Below are positions 8,796 through 17,814 of a DNA stretch of 64,000 bases, piece by piece; the stretch's first letter is position 1; each line of letters opens with the position of its first letter. Where the stretch lies: NCBI GenBank assembly GCA_951812755.1, contig OX638329.1, forward strand, positions 419,339 through 483,338, written 5' to 3'. The stretch comes from an uncultured Latescibacterota bacterium. Lineage in GTDB: Bacteria; Latescibacterota; UBA2968. The translations under genes and the position numbers were made by a program. The notes below the pieces were generated by a model that worked only from the letters and a program-made list of their open reading frames with translations, made no database searches and had not been told where the DNA came from.

Positions 8796-9839
8796 ATGGA
8801 TTTTTTAATGGAATCAGGGCTGTATAGCTTTCTCACGTACGATAACGAACATGATTGTGCGTTCATTTCGGCATATCGCACAGCACGAGATTGTGGGCAG
8901 GGCAAGAGATATACCAAAAGAGAAAACTTACAGCGAAGCACCAATTTGTTATACAAACTGATGAGCAGGCGTTATCGCGTGATATCGGTTTTGGGTCAGT
9001 TCAGAGATGGTAGGCAGGATTCTTCAGAGAGGACTTTTTTTGTTCTCAATCAGCGTGACAGTGAACAGTTTGCCGAGGATATCATTTCTTTTGGGGAGGA
9101 TTTTGAACAGGATGCTGTTCTGATTATTCCGAAAGGTGCGCTGCAAGGTAGGGGTAAGAGTCGAGCGTATTATGCCCGTACGAATGCGTGCGAGAACAAT
9201 TTTTTGCGATTGTTGAATAAAGAGAAAAAGTTCTTTGGTCGGACGCTTATAAACAGAGAGATTAAAGCCTTTTTTGCTCGAGTTGGTGGCAGAGACACCT
9301 GTTCTATAAAAGAAATAAAAGCTGTTACACAACATAGAGACGCTGCAAATAATATAGGTCTTGACTCTTTTCACCGACTGGGACAAGAAGATTGGGAAGA
9401 AACAGAAATTTGTTTATCCGGTTTTTCTCTTCAGGCTAAAAGAGAACCTCGTCGTGAGTTTTACATCCCATCTCAGGTGATTCCCGAGTATGTTGCCTGT
9501 GACGACGATGTGAATGACTTTATAGAAACGGTTATGGATGGATTCGGTGGACGGGATAACCTGTATCGCCTGATGGGTGCAAATGGTGAACGCTATGGTG
9601 TAGATTGGTATGGCAACTTCTGGATGTTGTTGCCGATGGTGCCGGGGGCAACGAATGGTGCATCTTATTGCTATATTACGTATTACCAGGATGATGATGT
9701 TTACACGGTGCGGTTTCTAAGTGGCAGACTGAATAGCCCAAATGATCTGTGGATTATTTCTGAGCACGTTGGTCTGTATATACACGAACTGAAACCCTTA
9801 TACCAGACGCAAACAGACTCTTATCTGCTGTTCGATTGA
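8796..9839 (+). CDS. Protein of unknown function in the triple-AAA+ operon
   Basis: The protein has 347 residues if started at ATG 8796, which shares its ribosome-site and first-codon block with the TPR gene; ATG 8781 is an alternative five codons longer. Residues ~20-120 contain a pattern seen in small phage/DUF3293-like proteins: an AYRTAR segment, a Leu-rich helix, YRVISVLGQFRD, an FFVLN strand, then a helix and QDAVLIIPKG. The C-terminal part (~190-347), with WYGNFWMLLP and aromatic-rich strands, is not recognised. No signal peptide or membrane segment is seen. It is the last gene of the operon, 33 bp after the TPR gene. Function is unknown; co-transcription suggests it is a partner or client of the AAA+ protein. 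Confidence 0.6.
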   Translation: MDFLMESGLYSFLTYDNEHDCAFISAYRTARDCGQGKRYTKRENLQRSTNLLYKLMSRRYRVISVLGQFRDGRQDSSERTFFVLNQRDSEQFAEDIISFGEDFEQDAVLIIPKGALQGRGKSRAYYARTNACENNFLRLLNKEKKFFGRTLINREIKAFFARVGGRDTCSIKEIKAVTQHRDAANNIGLDSFHRLGQEDWEETEICLSGFSLQAKREPRREFYIPSQVIPEYVACDDDVNDFIETVMDGFGGRDNLYRLMGANGERYGVDWYGNFWMLLPMVPGATNGASYCYITYYQDDDVYTVRFLSGRLNSPNDLWIISEHVGLYIHELKPLYQTQTDSYLLFD

Positions 9840-10085
9840 ATTGATGGGTAGTATAATCCGCATCGCGGGCATTCTTCCATTGCCTACCACACGCCGATGG
9901 CCTAAGAAGTAAATAATTCCATACGGCAAGCTGCATCAATCACAGGCTTAAAACCCAAGCCCTAAATACTCCATCCAAACGTAGTAACTCAACTGCTTTT
10001 ACTAACAGTGCCAGAAGGTACCCTATTTATGTCCTCTGTACCTAAAAACCCCTCGACAATATCAAGTGCTAACTAGACAACTGAC
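9840..10085. other. Convergent intergenic spacer, no gene seen
   Basis: This lies between the plus-strand AAA+ operon and the minus-strand defence island. No clear hairpin terminator or gene was found. Confidence 0.5.
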
Positions 10086-11942
10086 CTACAAGGCGAGAGC
10101 GTCATCCTGCTGTAAAAATTTCGCTGCCATTTGCCCCCAGTCAACACGAACCCTCTCGAGGCCTCTAGCCAAGTCAACACCAGCCTCTCGCTCATAACGC
10201 GCCCACGCTGCGAAGACAATCTTTGTGGCATTAACCGCTCTTAATAGGCATTCAATTACCTCGCTTGTGGAGAGATCATCCACATCCTCGTCGTCGGTCA
10301 CAATTGTGCCAAAGATGTCGTCGAAGGCAAGGTGTTTTCTATTGAAGACTATTTCCGTAATATTCCCCTTCATTTCAACGTTAAATAGGTTGAACGAATC
10401 GGGAAAATCTGCTTCCACAAATACCATCTTCAAATCTGCATCCTTGATTAGAGAAACTAGTTTCTCAGCATCAGATTCGCTGTAATTCTTGTTCTGGGTG
10501 AGATCATTACGGATATCGCTAAGGTCGCTTTCTGTCGGCGGCTTTTTATCCTCCTCAAGTGGTTGTTCCTTAGACCGATTCTCCCACCCTTTGTTAGCGG
10601 TCTTTGTTGCATCGTCGGCATCATTATGACGTGTCCTTCTACTTGACCGCCCTCCCGATCCTTGGGCCTTGATCTGTTTACGTAACTGATCGAGATTGCG
10701 CTTGATGCTATTACTCAATTTAAGCAACCATCCGCGAGGATCTTCGTCATCTTTGAGGCGATTCACGACATCAATAAATCCTTCGCCTTCTTCTGCGAGA
10801 TCCTCCCAATCTGTTATCGCCAATTCAGAAAAATGAGTGGCAGCTTGCTTGTTATTTGTTACGCCGAACACCTCATCAAGATCGGGAGGAAATTCAATCT
10901 CGGCACCCCACCAACGTTCTCGTGTGTCATAACTAAGGCACCACCCGGAGTCAAGCATAATCTCACGATCTGCACGAAGCACTGAAACACCGGTATTTTG
11001 GGCTGCATGTTTCCCATACACCGTTTGTCCTCGGTTACGCAAACTAGTATCAATTTTCGTATTCTTCGATGCTAATGAATAGCGCATCCTTACCGTATGG
11101 ACTTTTCCGTCATACTCAATTTCCTCTTCATCATCGAACACATGATCGAACATCGGCTGTATATCGAATGGTGAGGGCAAAGCCCGAGTGGGCACAAGAT
11201 AAAGAGGATCGTTTACTTCCGTTTCTCGATCAATTAGCATGTCCTTTCCACCATTTTCTACCGCGAACAACCTAATTTTCACTTTTTCATCACTAATAAA
11301 GCGTCTATATACGCGGCCAGCGATTTCCTCTGTACGGAGCAACGCGAGGTCAGATCTTTTCCATGTCAGTCTTTCAAAGTCTAAATTTGACCAAACCACT
11401 AAGGTGCCGTGTCGTCCAACATGATCGGAAAATCTTCGCCAAGGCTCAGGCATGGGATCATGCGTCGGCTCTGGTACTTCAGTCATGTTTTCTTTTTCTA
11501 TCTTATTGAGGTCAATAAAAGTATGGATCGCGTTATCGGGTCCATTCTGCCAACTCCAAACATCTACCTTTCTAGCTTGTGAGATTGACGCATTAGGAAG
11601 TCCCATTCCGAAGCGCCCAATGCCGCTTCGGTCATCAAGGCGGGTGCCATTACCAAATTGTAGTGCCATCCTCAATGTGTGTGCATCCATACCCGATCCA
11701 TTGTCGAGTACCGCAATTTTCCAAAGCCTTCGGACTTCACGGAGCCGCACACGCTCACGTTTTTCAATACACATTACTTCGATCATTGAGGCCCCTGCTT
11801 GTACTGCATTGTCAATCAACTCTGCGAGTGCGTAGGCTGTATTTTTGTATCCAGAATCACGCATCGCAGTTATGGCGAGATGCGGAGGGATGATCTGAGC
11901 GCTGAATAAGTCTCTTTGTTCGATTTTATCATCTTGGTACAT
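10086..11942 (-). CDS. GHKL (Hsp90/MutL-type) ATPase of the defence island
   Basis: The protein has 618 residues. The N-terminal Bergerat ATP-binding fold is clear: N-box ELIDNAVQAG (41-50), G1 DNGSGMD (80-86) and G2 GIGRFGMGLPNA (~108-119). The middle and C-terminal regions are not recognised; a charged low-complexity linker (~440-500, GGRSSRRTRHND) separates them from the tail. The start is ATG 11942, behind GGGAGG at good spacing and overlapping the PLD-helicase stop by 14 bp; an upstream ATG at 11981 would make a larger overlap. It is the last gene of the island operon. GHKL ATPases work as ATP-gated clamps in several defence systems and in MutL repair. Here it probably partners the helicase, by context. 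Confidence 0.85.
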   Translation of the reverse strand: MYQDDKIEQRDLFSAQIIPPHLAITAMRDSGYKNTAYALAELIDNAVQAGASMIEVMCIEKRERVRLREVRRLWKIAVLDNGSGMDAHTLRMALQFGNGTRLDDRSGIGRFGMGLPNASISQARKVDVWSWQNGPDNAIHTFIDLNKIEKENMTEVPEPTHDPMPEPWRRFSDHVGRHGTLVVWSNLDFERLTWKRSDLALLRTEEIAGRVYRRFISDEKVKIRLFAVENGGKDMLIDRETEVNDPLYLVPTRALPSPFDIQPMFDHVFDDEEEIEYDGKVHTVRMRYSLASKNTKIDTSLRNRGQTVYGKHAAQNTGVSVLRADREIMLDSGWCLSYDTRERWWGAEIEFPPDLDEVFGVTNNKQAATHFSELAITDWEDLAEEGEGFIDVVNRLKDDEDPRGWLLKLSNSIKRNLDQLRKQIKAQGSGGRSSRRTRHNDADDATKTANKGWENRSKEQPLEEDKKPPTESDLSDIRNDLTQNKNYSESDAEKLVSLIKDADLKMVFVEADFPDSFNLFNVEMKGNITEIVFNRKHLAFDDIFGTIVTDDEDVDDLSTSEVIECLLRAVNATKIVFAAWARYEREAGVDLARGLERVRVDWGQMAAKFLQQDDALAL

Positions 11943-14349
11943 ACCAAACATCCTCCCAATTGGTAAACGCCTCGACCACATTGCCGAAGCCAGCTAAATC
12001 AATGTCAACAACAGTGGAAATCGCACAGGTTTTGTTGCCTCCTGCCTTGGGTCCTCGCGTTGCACGCCCTACCATTTGGCTGAACAACACGAGAGATCTT
12101 GTTGGGCGGGCAATCACTGCTGCGCTCGTATTCGGTGCGTCAAATCCTGTCGTTAGAACGCCGAAATTGCACAGAACCATAGGCGTTGTAGAATTTGTTC
12201 GAAATGCGCGGATAATTTGGTTGCGAGCAGTTTTTCCTGTGTTGCTAGTGACAACTCGCCCATCAATTCCAGTAGCAGACAGTACCACCGCTAGAAGCTC
12301 AGCGTGTTGTACCGACGCACCAAATAGTATTATCCGTCTATGTCCTTCTTCTATCAACCGGTATATTTCATCAATAATGATAATATTTCGGTCTACTTGT
12401 TTGGCAATGGAGTCCAAAAGTGACGAATCATAATCATCGCCTTTCCCTGCTTTGTTCAGATTCGGTTTAAGTTCAGAGGTAGCTTCAAATTCAAGGCGCT
12501 GAAACGTTGGTCGTGCCAAATATCCTTGCTCCATGAGATAAGAAACCGGATCGTCCCATCCCGCAACGTCGAGCATTACTTTTTGTCCTCCAAAAAAAAC
12601 GGCAAGCTGTTCATCAGCAGCGATATCAGACCAGGTGCGTCCCGGTGTTGCTGTCAAGCCCATGAGGGCATTATTATTTCCTGTCTCAGCCAAAGTGTCG
12701 ATTATTTCCCGATAAGTTGGCGCAATTGCCTGATGGGCCTCATCAACGATGACGAGCTTGACCGACTTCGCGAGTCGCAAAAACTCGAGGGGATCCCTCG
12801 CCTTAAACGCATGCATTTTTTGTAGCCCAGCAATTATTAGCCCATCTGTAATGTCAGATAGGTCCGGTGCGTAATCTCCCCAAAAACGCAGGATGTCGAT
12901 CTTCCGATTGCCGAGCCGTGACCAAGAATTTTTGAAAGCGTCGGCTGCTTGATCGAGTAATTCCGCACTCGTAGCTAGCCAAACGACAACGGATGGCTCA
13001 TAGGCAGTCATAAACCGGCTAATGATGTGCATTGCTGTTCTCGTCTTACCAGCACCAGTAGGCATGTGGAGCACAACTCGTTCATAGCCGCCTTCAATGA
13101 CATTCCACACACGGTTAGCTGCGTGCCGTTGATGCGGGAACAATCCAAACTCAGGCAGAACCCCTTCCCGATCAGGTTCAACCGTGAAAGGAACCGCTCC
13201 GTGCGTATCGATTCCGAAGAACCCCAAATAGGTTTGCCAGATCTTGGCATTCTCGGTTGGATCCAGAGTGCGAACAGCATTGACATCTATAACACCTAAC
13301 CTGCCTGCTAACTCCCTGAGCTTTTCTGACGATGTGGCATTGAAGCAAATCTCTCGGATATCACTACGAGCCATTAGAACGTCAGCTTGATTACGCAGCA
13401 TGTCAGTTGCACTTTTGCGAAGTGTTGCAACTCTATCATCAGGACTAGAAAGCATTTCGATAAGTGAGACAACATCTTCTCCCAATACCGTGCATAACTC
13501 ATCCACACTCAAGCGGTCCACGATTTCATCTATATCTTGCCCGGGACCACTACTATAGAATGTAGCCATTGATGACTCCCTAATTGATGACTGCCTATTG
13601 GAAGATTCTGCTACCAATCCCGTTGCCTTCTTATAAAGTACACGCCAGTCTGCCTCTGTTGGCGGAGCATTGTATCGATAAGTCTGTAATAGCCGTTCCT
13701 GAATAGCCTGTGGCATCCCAATGACGACACAACTATCTTCTTTGTTTTCCCAAAGCTGTTCAAACTGATCGCAAAATTTTTTAGTGATAAAGAGTTGCCT
13801 GGAATCTTCCCAAGATTTGTCCACAGATACTTGCTCAATATTTTTCCAGATACCCGCCAAGGTAAAATTGCTTGACCCATGCGCGGCCATTATTTCGTCA
13901 TCTTTATAAAAAAGCCACACTTTCGTGTGGAAAAGCGCGTTATTCATCAGCGCGATCTTAATTTTAATACGGCCTTTACGAATTAACCATGAGAGACATT
14001 TCAAAGTATGCTGTTGCAGAATGTCCTCAGTAATAATCAGTTTTTCCAAAATATCGTGTGCGATATCTTCCGTAGACCTCACGCCTTCTTCGATTGCAGC
14101 CTGATCTTCAGGACGTAACAGAGGGCTAATGATCAGGCGAAAACTGTTTTGTGTAGCGTTTATGTACGTCGCCAAACCGGGCGCAAGAGATGAGAGAGCC
14201 TCGCTCGAAAAGAACCCGGCCATACAGTCAACCCTAGCGGCGTTTTGAAACCCAGGAATGAGCACTTCTTCAGCGAGAGGTTCTTTGGGCAATAAGTAGA
14301 GTGGCCGAATGTCCGGTGCTAAGATATCTCTCAATTTCACTTCAGACAT
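11929..14349 (-). CDS. PLD-nuclease-like domain fused to SF2 (DEAD/DEAH) helicase
   Basis: The protein has 806 residues. The N-terminal domain carries a phospholipase-D-type half site: H141-T-K143 in FHTKVWLF, then GSSNFT (158-163). This fits an HKD nuclease that needs dimerisation or is degenerate. The C-terminal superfamily-2 helicase has Q-like FPHQRHA, motif I MPTGAGKT (429-436), motif II DEAH (536-539), motif III TATPG (~566) and motif VI VGRATRG near the end. Such PLD-helicase fusions are typical of restriction and anti-phage loci. Upstream on the minus strand lie an IS element and the DGQHR gene; downstream the GHKL gene overlaps it. The ribosome site is weak (AGAGAA). The IS may have separated it from the operon promoter. 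Confidence 0.85.
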   Translation of the reverse strand: MSEVKLRDILAPDIRPLYLLPKEPLAEEVLIPGFQNAARVDCMAGFFSSEALSSLAPGLATYINATQNSFRLIISPLLRPEDQAAIEEGVRSTEDIAHDILEKLIITEDILQQHTLKCLSWLIRKGRIKIKIALMNNALFHTKVWLFYKDDEIMAAHGSSNFTLAGIWKNIEQVSVDKSWEDSRQLFITKKFCDQFEQLWENKEDSCVVIGMPQAIQERLLQTYRYNAPPTEADWRVLYKKATGLVAESSNRQSSIRESSMATFYSSGPGQDIDEIVDRLSVDELCTVLGEDVVSLIEMLSSPDDRVATLRKSATDMLRNQADVLMARSDIREICFNATSSEKLRELAGRLGVIDVNAVRTLDPTENAKIWQTYLGFFGIDTHGAVPFTVEPDREGVLPEFGLFPHQRHAANRVWNVIEGGYERVVLHMPTGAGKTRTAMHIISRFMTAYEPSVVVWLATSAELLDQAADAFKNSWSRLGNRKIDILRFWGDYAPDLSDITDGLIIAGLQKMHAFKARDPLEFLRLAKSVKLVIVDEAHQAIAPTYREIIDTLAETGNNNALMGLTATPGRTWSDIAADEQLAVFFGGQKVMLDVAGWDDPVSYLMEQGYLARPTFQRLEFEATSELKPNLNKAGKGDDYDSSLLDSIAKQVDRNIIIIDEIYRLIEEGHRRIILFGASVQHAELLAVVLSATGIDGRVVTSNTGKTARNQIIRAFRTNSTTPMVLCNFGVLTTGFDAPNTSAAVIARPTRSLVLFSQMVGRATRGPKAGGNKTCAISTVVDIDLAGFGNVVEAFTNWEDVWYVPR

Positions 14350-14370
14350 TTCTCTATAGTTCTCTCTTAG

Positions 14371-14397
14371 TTACAAATGACAAATCTCACAACCCTC
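14371..14397 (-). repeat. 27-bp copy of the sspD 3' end (module-junction scar)
   Basis: Read on the minus strand this stretch encodes EGCEICHL-stop, matching the C-terminus EGCAICHL-stop of the PAPS-reductase-like gene at 18485-18511, with 24 of 27 bases identical by eye. No gene body precedes it. The two copies bracket the GIY-YIG and DGQHR genes in direct orientation. Confidence 0.65.
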
Positions 14398-14415
14398 AGT
14401 TAACTGAGGGTTGTG
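14388..14415. repeat. Perfect 28-bp palindrome across the left IS junction
   Basis: The 12 bp outside the left TTAA (CACAACCCTCAG) are the exact reverse complement of the first 12 bp of the IS. This makes a perfect palindrome centred on the target site. The outside arm belongs to the sspD-end copy, so the element landed next to a sequence that mimics its own end. Confidence 0.85.
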
Positions 14416-15511
14416 CATAAAACGCAATTGACATAGTCGGTAAAAAGTCGCCACTTATAGAAATAACCCTATTTCATAAGGAGGCGGACGGATGGCAAAA
14501 CCAAGATTCACCGACTATGTCGAACTGATACATACCCTATTTGATCAGTTTACACAAGCCCAAAGCATCAAGCCCAAACGGGGGCGTCCCTTTGATTTCA
14601 AGGATAAATCCTTTCTGATCTTCTTCCTGTGGATGCAAATGCGCCACATCACAGAATTTAGTGCACAACATCGCTGGTTAGAGAATCATCCTGAACATTA
14701 CAAACATCTGAATTTTAAGCGTTTGCCACATCGCACAACCATTTCAAGGCGGTATAAAGCTCTATATCATACGCTTCAAGATTTTATTGCTTTCGTAGGC
14801 AGTTTTGCACAGGATTTAGAAGAAGACTTTAGAAGTAAAGAACTCTTTGAGGATAAAAGTCTGTTCAAAGCAAAAGGACCTGTCTGGCATCAGAAGGATC
14901 GCAAAAGAGATCATATTCCGGACAAGCTACGCAACCTTGATCAAGATGCCACCTAAAGTAAAAGTGCCTATCACGGCTGGGTCTATGGGTATGGCTTGCA
15001 TGTCACCTGCACAGAAAATGGCTTTCCAAGACTGGTAAGGGTTGACACGGCATCGGTTTCTGAAAGCCAAATCTTAGGCGAAAAAGAAGCCCACATTTTC
15101 AAGCAGTTAGACCCATACAGCGTTGTCGCTGATAACGCCTATACCAAAGCGATGCGGATCAGACAGTGGGCGAAAGCAGGCATCGTCTTACTCACTCCGG
15201 CCATCAAATGGGTCAACGGACGCTATGCCAAAAATTATCATCGCTTCCTACAACAGACAGAAAATCAAGACCTTAGCCGACTTCGTAAAACAACTATTGA
15301 ACCGATCTTCGACCTGATTGCCAAGCTTATTGATGCGACGGATAATCACAAACAGATCGCCAAGAAATCCTTAGACAATGTGCGGACATATCTCGCTTTG
15401 GCCGTCTTTACACTGCAAGTGGCGATGATTATGAATAGCGTTTGGCGAACGCCTATACGAGCCGTTTCACACATCAAGGCCGTCTGGGATTGAATTATGC
15501 ACACCCCTCAG
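14404..15511 (+). mobile_element. IS element (IS5/IS4-type DDE), 1108 bp, TTAA target duplication
   Basis: The ends are imperfect inverted repeats: CTGAGGGTTGTGCATAA on the left and the complement of CTGAGGGGTGTGCATAA on the right. Direct TTAA repeats flank the element (14400-14403 and 15512-15515), fitting the 4-bp YTAR duplications of the IS5 subgroup. It encodes one transposase, interrupted by a stop. It sits between the DGQHR stop codon (directly beside the right TTAA) and the PLD-helicase gene, in the opposite orientation to the operon. Confidence 0.85.
14492..15493 (+). pseudogene. DDE transposase with in-frame stop
   Basis: A single frame of 334 codons runs from ATG 14492 (ribosome site AAGGAGG) to the stop at 15493, but TAA at 14954-14956 interrupts it. 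The text on either side reads LDQDAT-stop-SKSAYHGWVYGYG. Related transposases, from memory, have Trp at this spot (DATWSKSAYHGW). Catalytic-region motifs are present: EDKSLFKAKG with WH, VVADNAYT, and a late RTTIEPIFDLI segment. The second half could restart at ATG 14996, but a split DDE enzyme is unlikely to work. The copy is probably inactive unless supplied in trans. Confidence 0.85.
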
Positions 15512-15515
15512 TTAA

Positions 15516-17810
15516 CTACAGCCCGGTTCTTAAGCGTTTGACCATATCTTTTTCGTTTTCAATAGTTTCTAAACTTGCTTTTAGGTGATTAAGTGCTCTT
15601 TTTCTCGCATCTGCCTTGCGAGTGGCCTGAAGCTCTTCAATACTCTGCCGGATTTGTTCTTCAGTTTTTTTTGCTCCTCTAGCTTCAGATTCCGTGCGCA
15701 TTCTGAGGTTCTCAAAATCCGGATCTTCTACATAAGCTTTAACTGCATCCTCAACATACTTTTTTTCCCGTTCTGATATAATCCCAACTACTATCCTGGG
15801 AATTGTTTTTTTGTAACATTCTAGTGCCCATTTGCTATCCATCTGTTTCATTTTTTCTTTAGCAACGTCCCAGCAAATGGGCGAGTGAATAATCTCTAAG
15901 ATGGCATAGCGAAAAAATCGCCACTGTCGTTCATTTAATTCATTAACATTCATTGCAAGGAGTCCCCGAAGCCCTATAGAATTTGCGTCAAAAACCAATG
16001 CTGTTCTTGATTCGAGTATGTCCATGTCGCCAGTCCGGGGCCGATGAGTCTCATTTTCCTGTGGAGAAAAGTATCTGTTGAGAGCAGTGAGATAGACCTC
16101 TGTTACAAAGTGGACAAGCTTGCGTCTTTTTTTATACTTAAAGGAAGATGAATCCGATTGGTTGCGTTTCAGTTCCTCAACGATGGTAAAAATAGCCATG
16201 GCATAACCGAGTTGAAAAGCCTGGGTTGATATGGTTTGAAAAAGTTTTCGGGCTCGCTCTTCCAGTTTTTTTTTCTCACTCTGATTGTCGTTGTCCTCGC
16301 TATAAAACAAGTCATAGTTTATACTGAAAAATCTACAGGCTCGACGGCGCTGGAATATACTTTCGTGCTGATTAAGTGTTCTCTCGACAGATTCGCAGAA
16401 CTTGATCTGAGGCTGTAAATGATCCGCCTTTTCCTCTTTCAGACGCATAAAATGCGATTCAAAGACATTCCGAACCCCGCTTCCCTCAAAAATTAGGGTG
16501 TAAGCTTCCTTCTGTTCCTTCTGAGATCGAGCTTGCGGATCTGAAAGTCTCGTTTTCAAATTTTTTAGTTCGTTATTATGAATCTCAAAAGGGCGAAATT
16601 TATCAAAAAGATTTACTAAGGTTTTATCTGCAAGTCTGCCTAGTTTTTTTACTATTTCGTCCACTTCGTGCGGCGGATACGATTTGCCAGAGTTGTATTC
16701 TAAAGGATCAAGGTGGTCAACATCTGTCCCAAGCAAAATTTCGGGTGAACGGTTTTTGTTTTGGGTCCTACGACCATCCGAAATATCATGATAGTCATCT
16801 ATTTTAAATGCTTCTGGAGCGCCAAAAGAGACTGCCCGATGTATTTTATGTAGCGCAATTGCACTGCTATATTTGAGCCGTCCAGAAACCACCTCTTTTT
16901 GCCCAATTTTCGTGTCTGAATCCTCATAAGAAATTGAATAGATTCGTGCAGATCCAGCATGTTCTTCGCCGCGATTTTTGAGCGTGGAGAGAGTTTGCCG
17001 CATAAGATGGGCAGCGATATCTTCGTCGTCTAATAAGAGCTCACGAGATTCACTAACACGCTTGGCACTACGATTTACGACTATAAATATTTCTCGACAG
17101 ATAGAACTTAAATCAATACCCTTTTTTTGCAAATCTAAGTTACCTTCATGTAAATCTGGAAAGTATATAATGCATGTTGGTAATTCAATACTTTTGACTT
17201 GTTTAGGAGTCACCGAAATATGATCATAATAAGGTGCAAAAGGTTTGTCTCCCCAAGTGTTAGTCAGTTGGCGATGTAGAGCTAGTACTGCCATGGCTCG
17301 GTGTTGACCGTCAACAATGATAAAAGCAGAACGTTGGCTGTTATAACTCAAGCTTGCCAACGGAGTGGCCTGTTCACCCCACTTGAGTTGCTCGAAATCA
17401 AATAACTCTCCGTACTTCTCAATCAATTTCTCTTGGACCTTAGGTTTCGGATAAAACCGCTTAATCCCTGCTCCGACTTGTTTGCGGGGGACAATTACTG
17501 CTAGAATTGGAGGGAAAAATTTTGCTCTGTTTCCTGATTCTCCGAGTAGATATGGGATGAGATCATGTGCGACTCTTGAATCGTCCAAATCTCGCTGTAA
17601 TAACTCATCGAAACTCAATTCTTCAACATTAAAAACCTCACGCCAAGGCATCATTTGGGATGCAAGCAGACATTCCGGCGTACCTTCATTTCCAGGCCTG
17701 ATCTTAGTTAGAATGTATTTTGCCCGAATGGTATTTGAGTCATCTCCAATGGTAAATTCGCCAAATGAGCCAAAAACTGAAGTCTTTTGTACACCAAATG
17801 TATTTGACAT
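15516..17810 (-). CDS. DGQHR-domain protein (DndB-like) of the phosphorothioation island
   Basis: The 764-residue protein has the hallmark DGQHR motif (167-171 in FIIVDGQHRAMAVLAL). It is followed ~80 residues later by FIVVNRSAKRVSES, the second conserved block of DGQHR/DndB-type proteins. In Dnd systems DndB is a DNA-binding regulator; SspE-type effectors also sense phosphorothioates through a related DGQ(Q)R motif. No HNH/DUF1524 nuclease motif is obvious in the C-terminal half, so an SspE orthologue is not supported. The C-terminus is a long charged coiled-coil-like region. It starts 5 bp past the GIY-YIG gene stop, and its own stop abuts the right target duplication of the IS, so the reading frame is intact. 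Confidence 0.8.
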   Translation of the reverse strand: MSNTFGVQKTSVFGSFGEFTIGDDSNTIRAKYILTKIRPGNEGTPECLLASQMMPWREVFNVEELSFDELLQRDLDDSRVAHDLIPYLLGESGNRAKFFPPILAVIVPRKQVGAGIKRFYPKPKVQEKLIEKYGELFDFEQLKWGEQATPLASLSYNSQRSAFIIVDGQHRAMAVLALHRQLTNTWGDKPFAPYYDHISVTPKQVKSIELPTCIIYFPDLHEGNLDLQKKGIDLSSICREIFIVVNRSAKRVSESRELLLDDEDIAAHLMRQTLSTLKNRGEEHAGSARIYSISYEDSDTKIGQKEVVSGRLKYSSAIALHKIHRAVSFGAPEAFKIDDYHDISDGRRTQNKNRSPEILLGTDVDHLDPLEYNSGKSYPPHEVDEIVKKLGRLADKTLVNLFDKFRPFEIHNNELKNLKTRLSDPQARSQKEQKEAYTLIFEGSGVRNVFESHFMRLKEEKADHLQPQIKFCESVERTLNQHESIFQRRRACRFFSINYDLFYSEDNDNQSEKKKLEERARKLFQTISTQAFQLGYAMAIFTIVEELKRNQSDSSSFKYKKRRKLVHFVTEVYLTALNRYFSPQENETHRPRTGDMDILESRTALVFDANSIGLRGLLAMNVNELNERQWRFFRYAILEIIHSPICWDVAKEKMKQMDSKWALECYKKTIPRIVVGIISEREKKYVEDAVKAYVEDPDFENLRMRTESEARGAKKTEEQIRQSIEELQATRKADARKRALNHLKASLETIENEKDMVKRLRTGL

Positions 17811-17814
17811 TGCA

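Noticed and set aside
10086-14349. DISARM or BREX assignment from PLD, helicase and ATPase genes
   Set aside because: No methyltransferase, DrmB-type DUF1998, PglZ or BrxL-like gene is in the window; the neighbours are phosphorothioation genes.
15516-17810. Calling the DGQHR gene an SspE orthologue
   Set aside because: The motif is DGQHR with a DndB-type second block, and no HNH/DUF1524 nuclease motif could be found in the C-terminal half.
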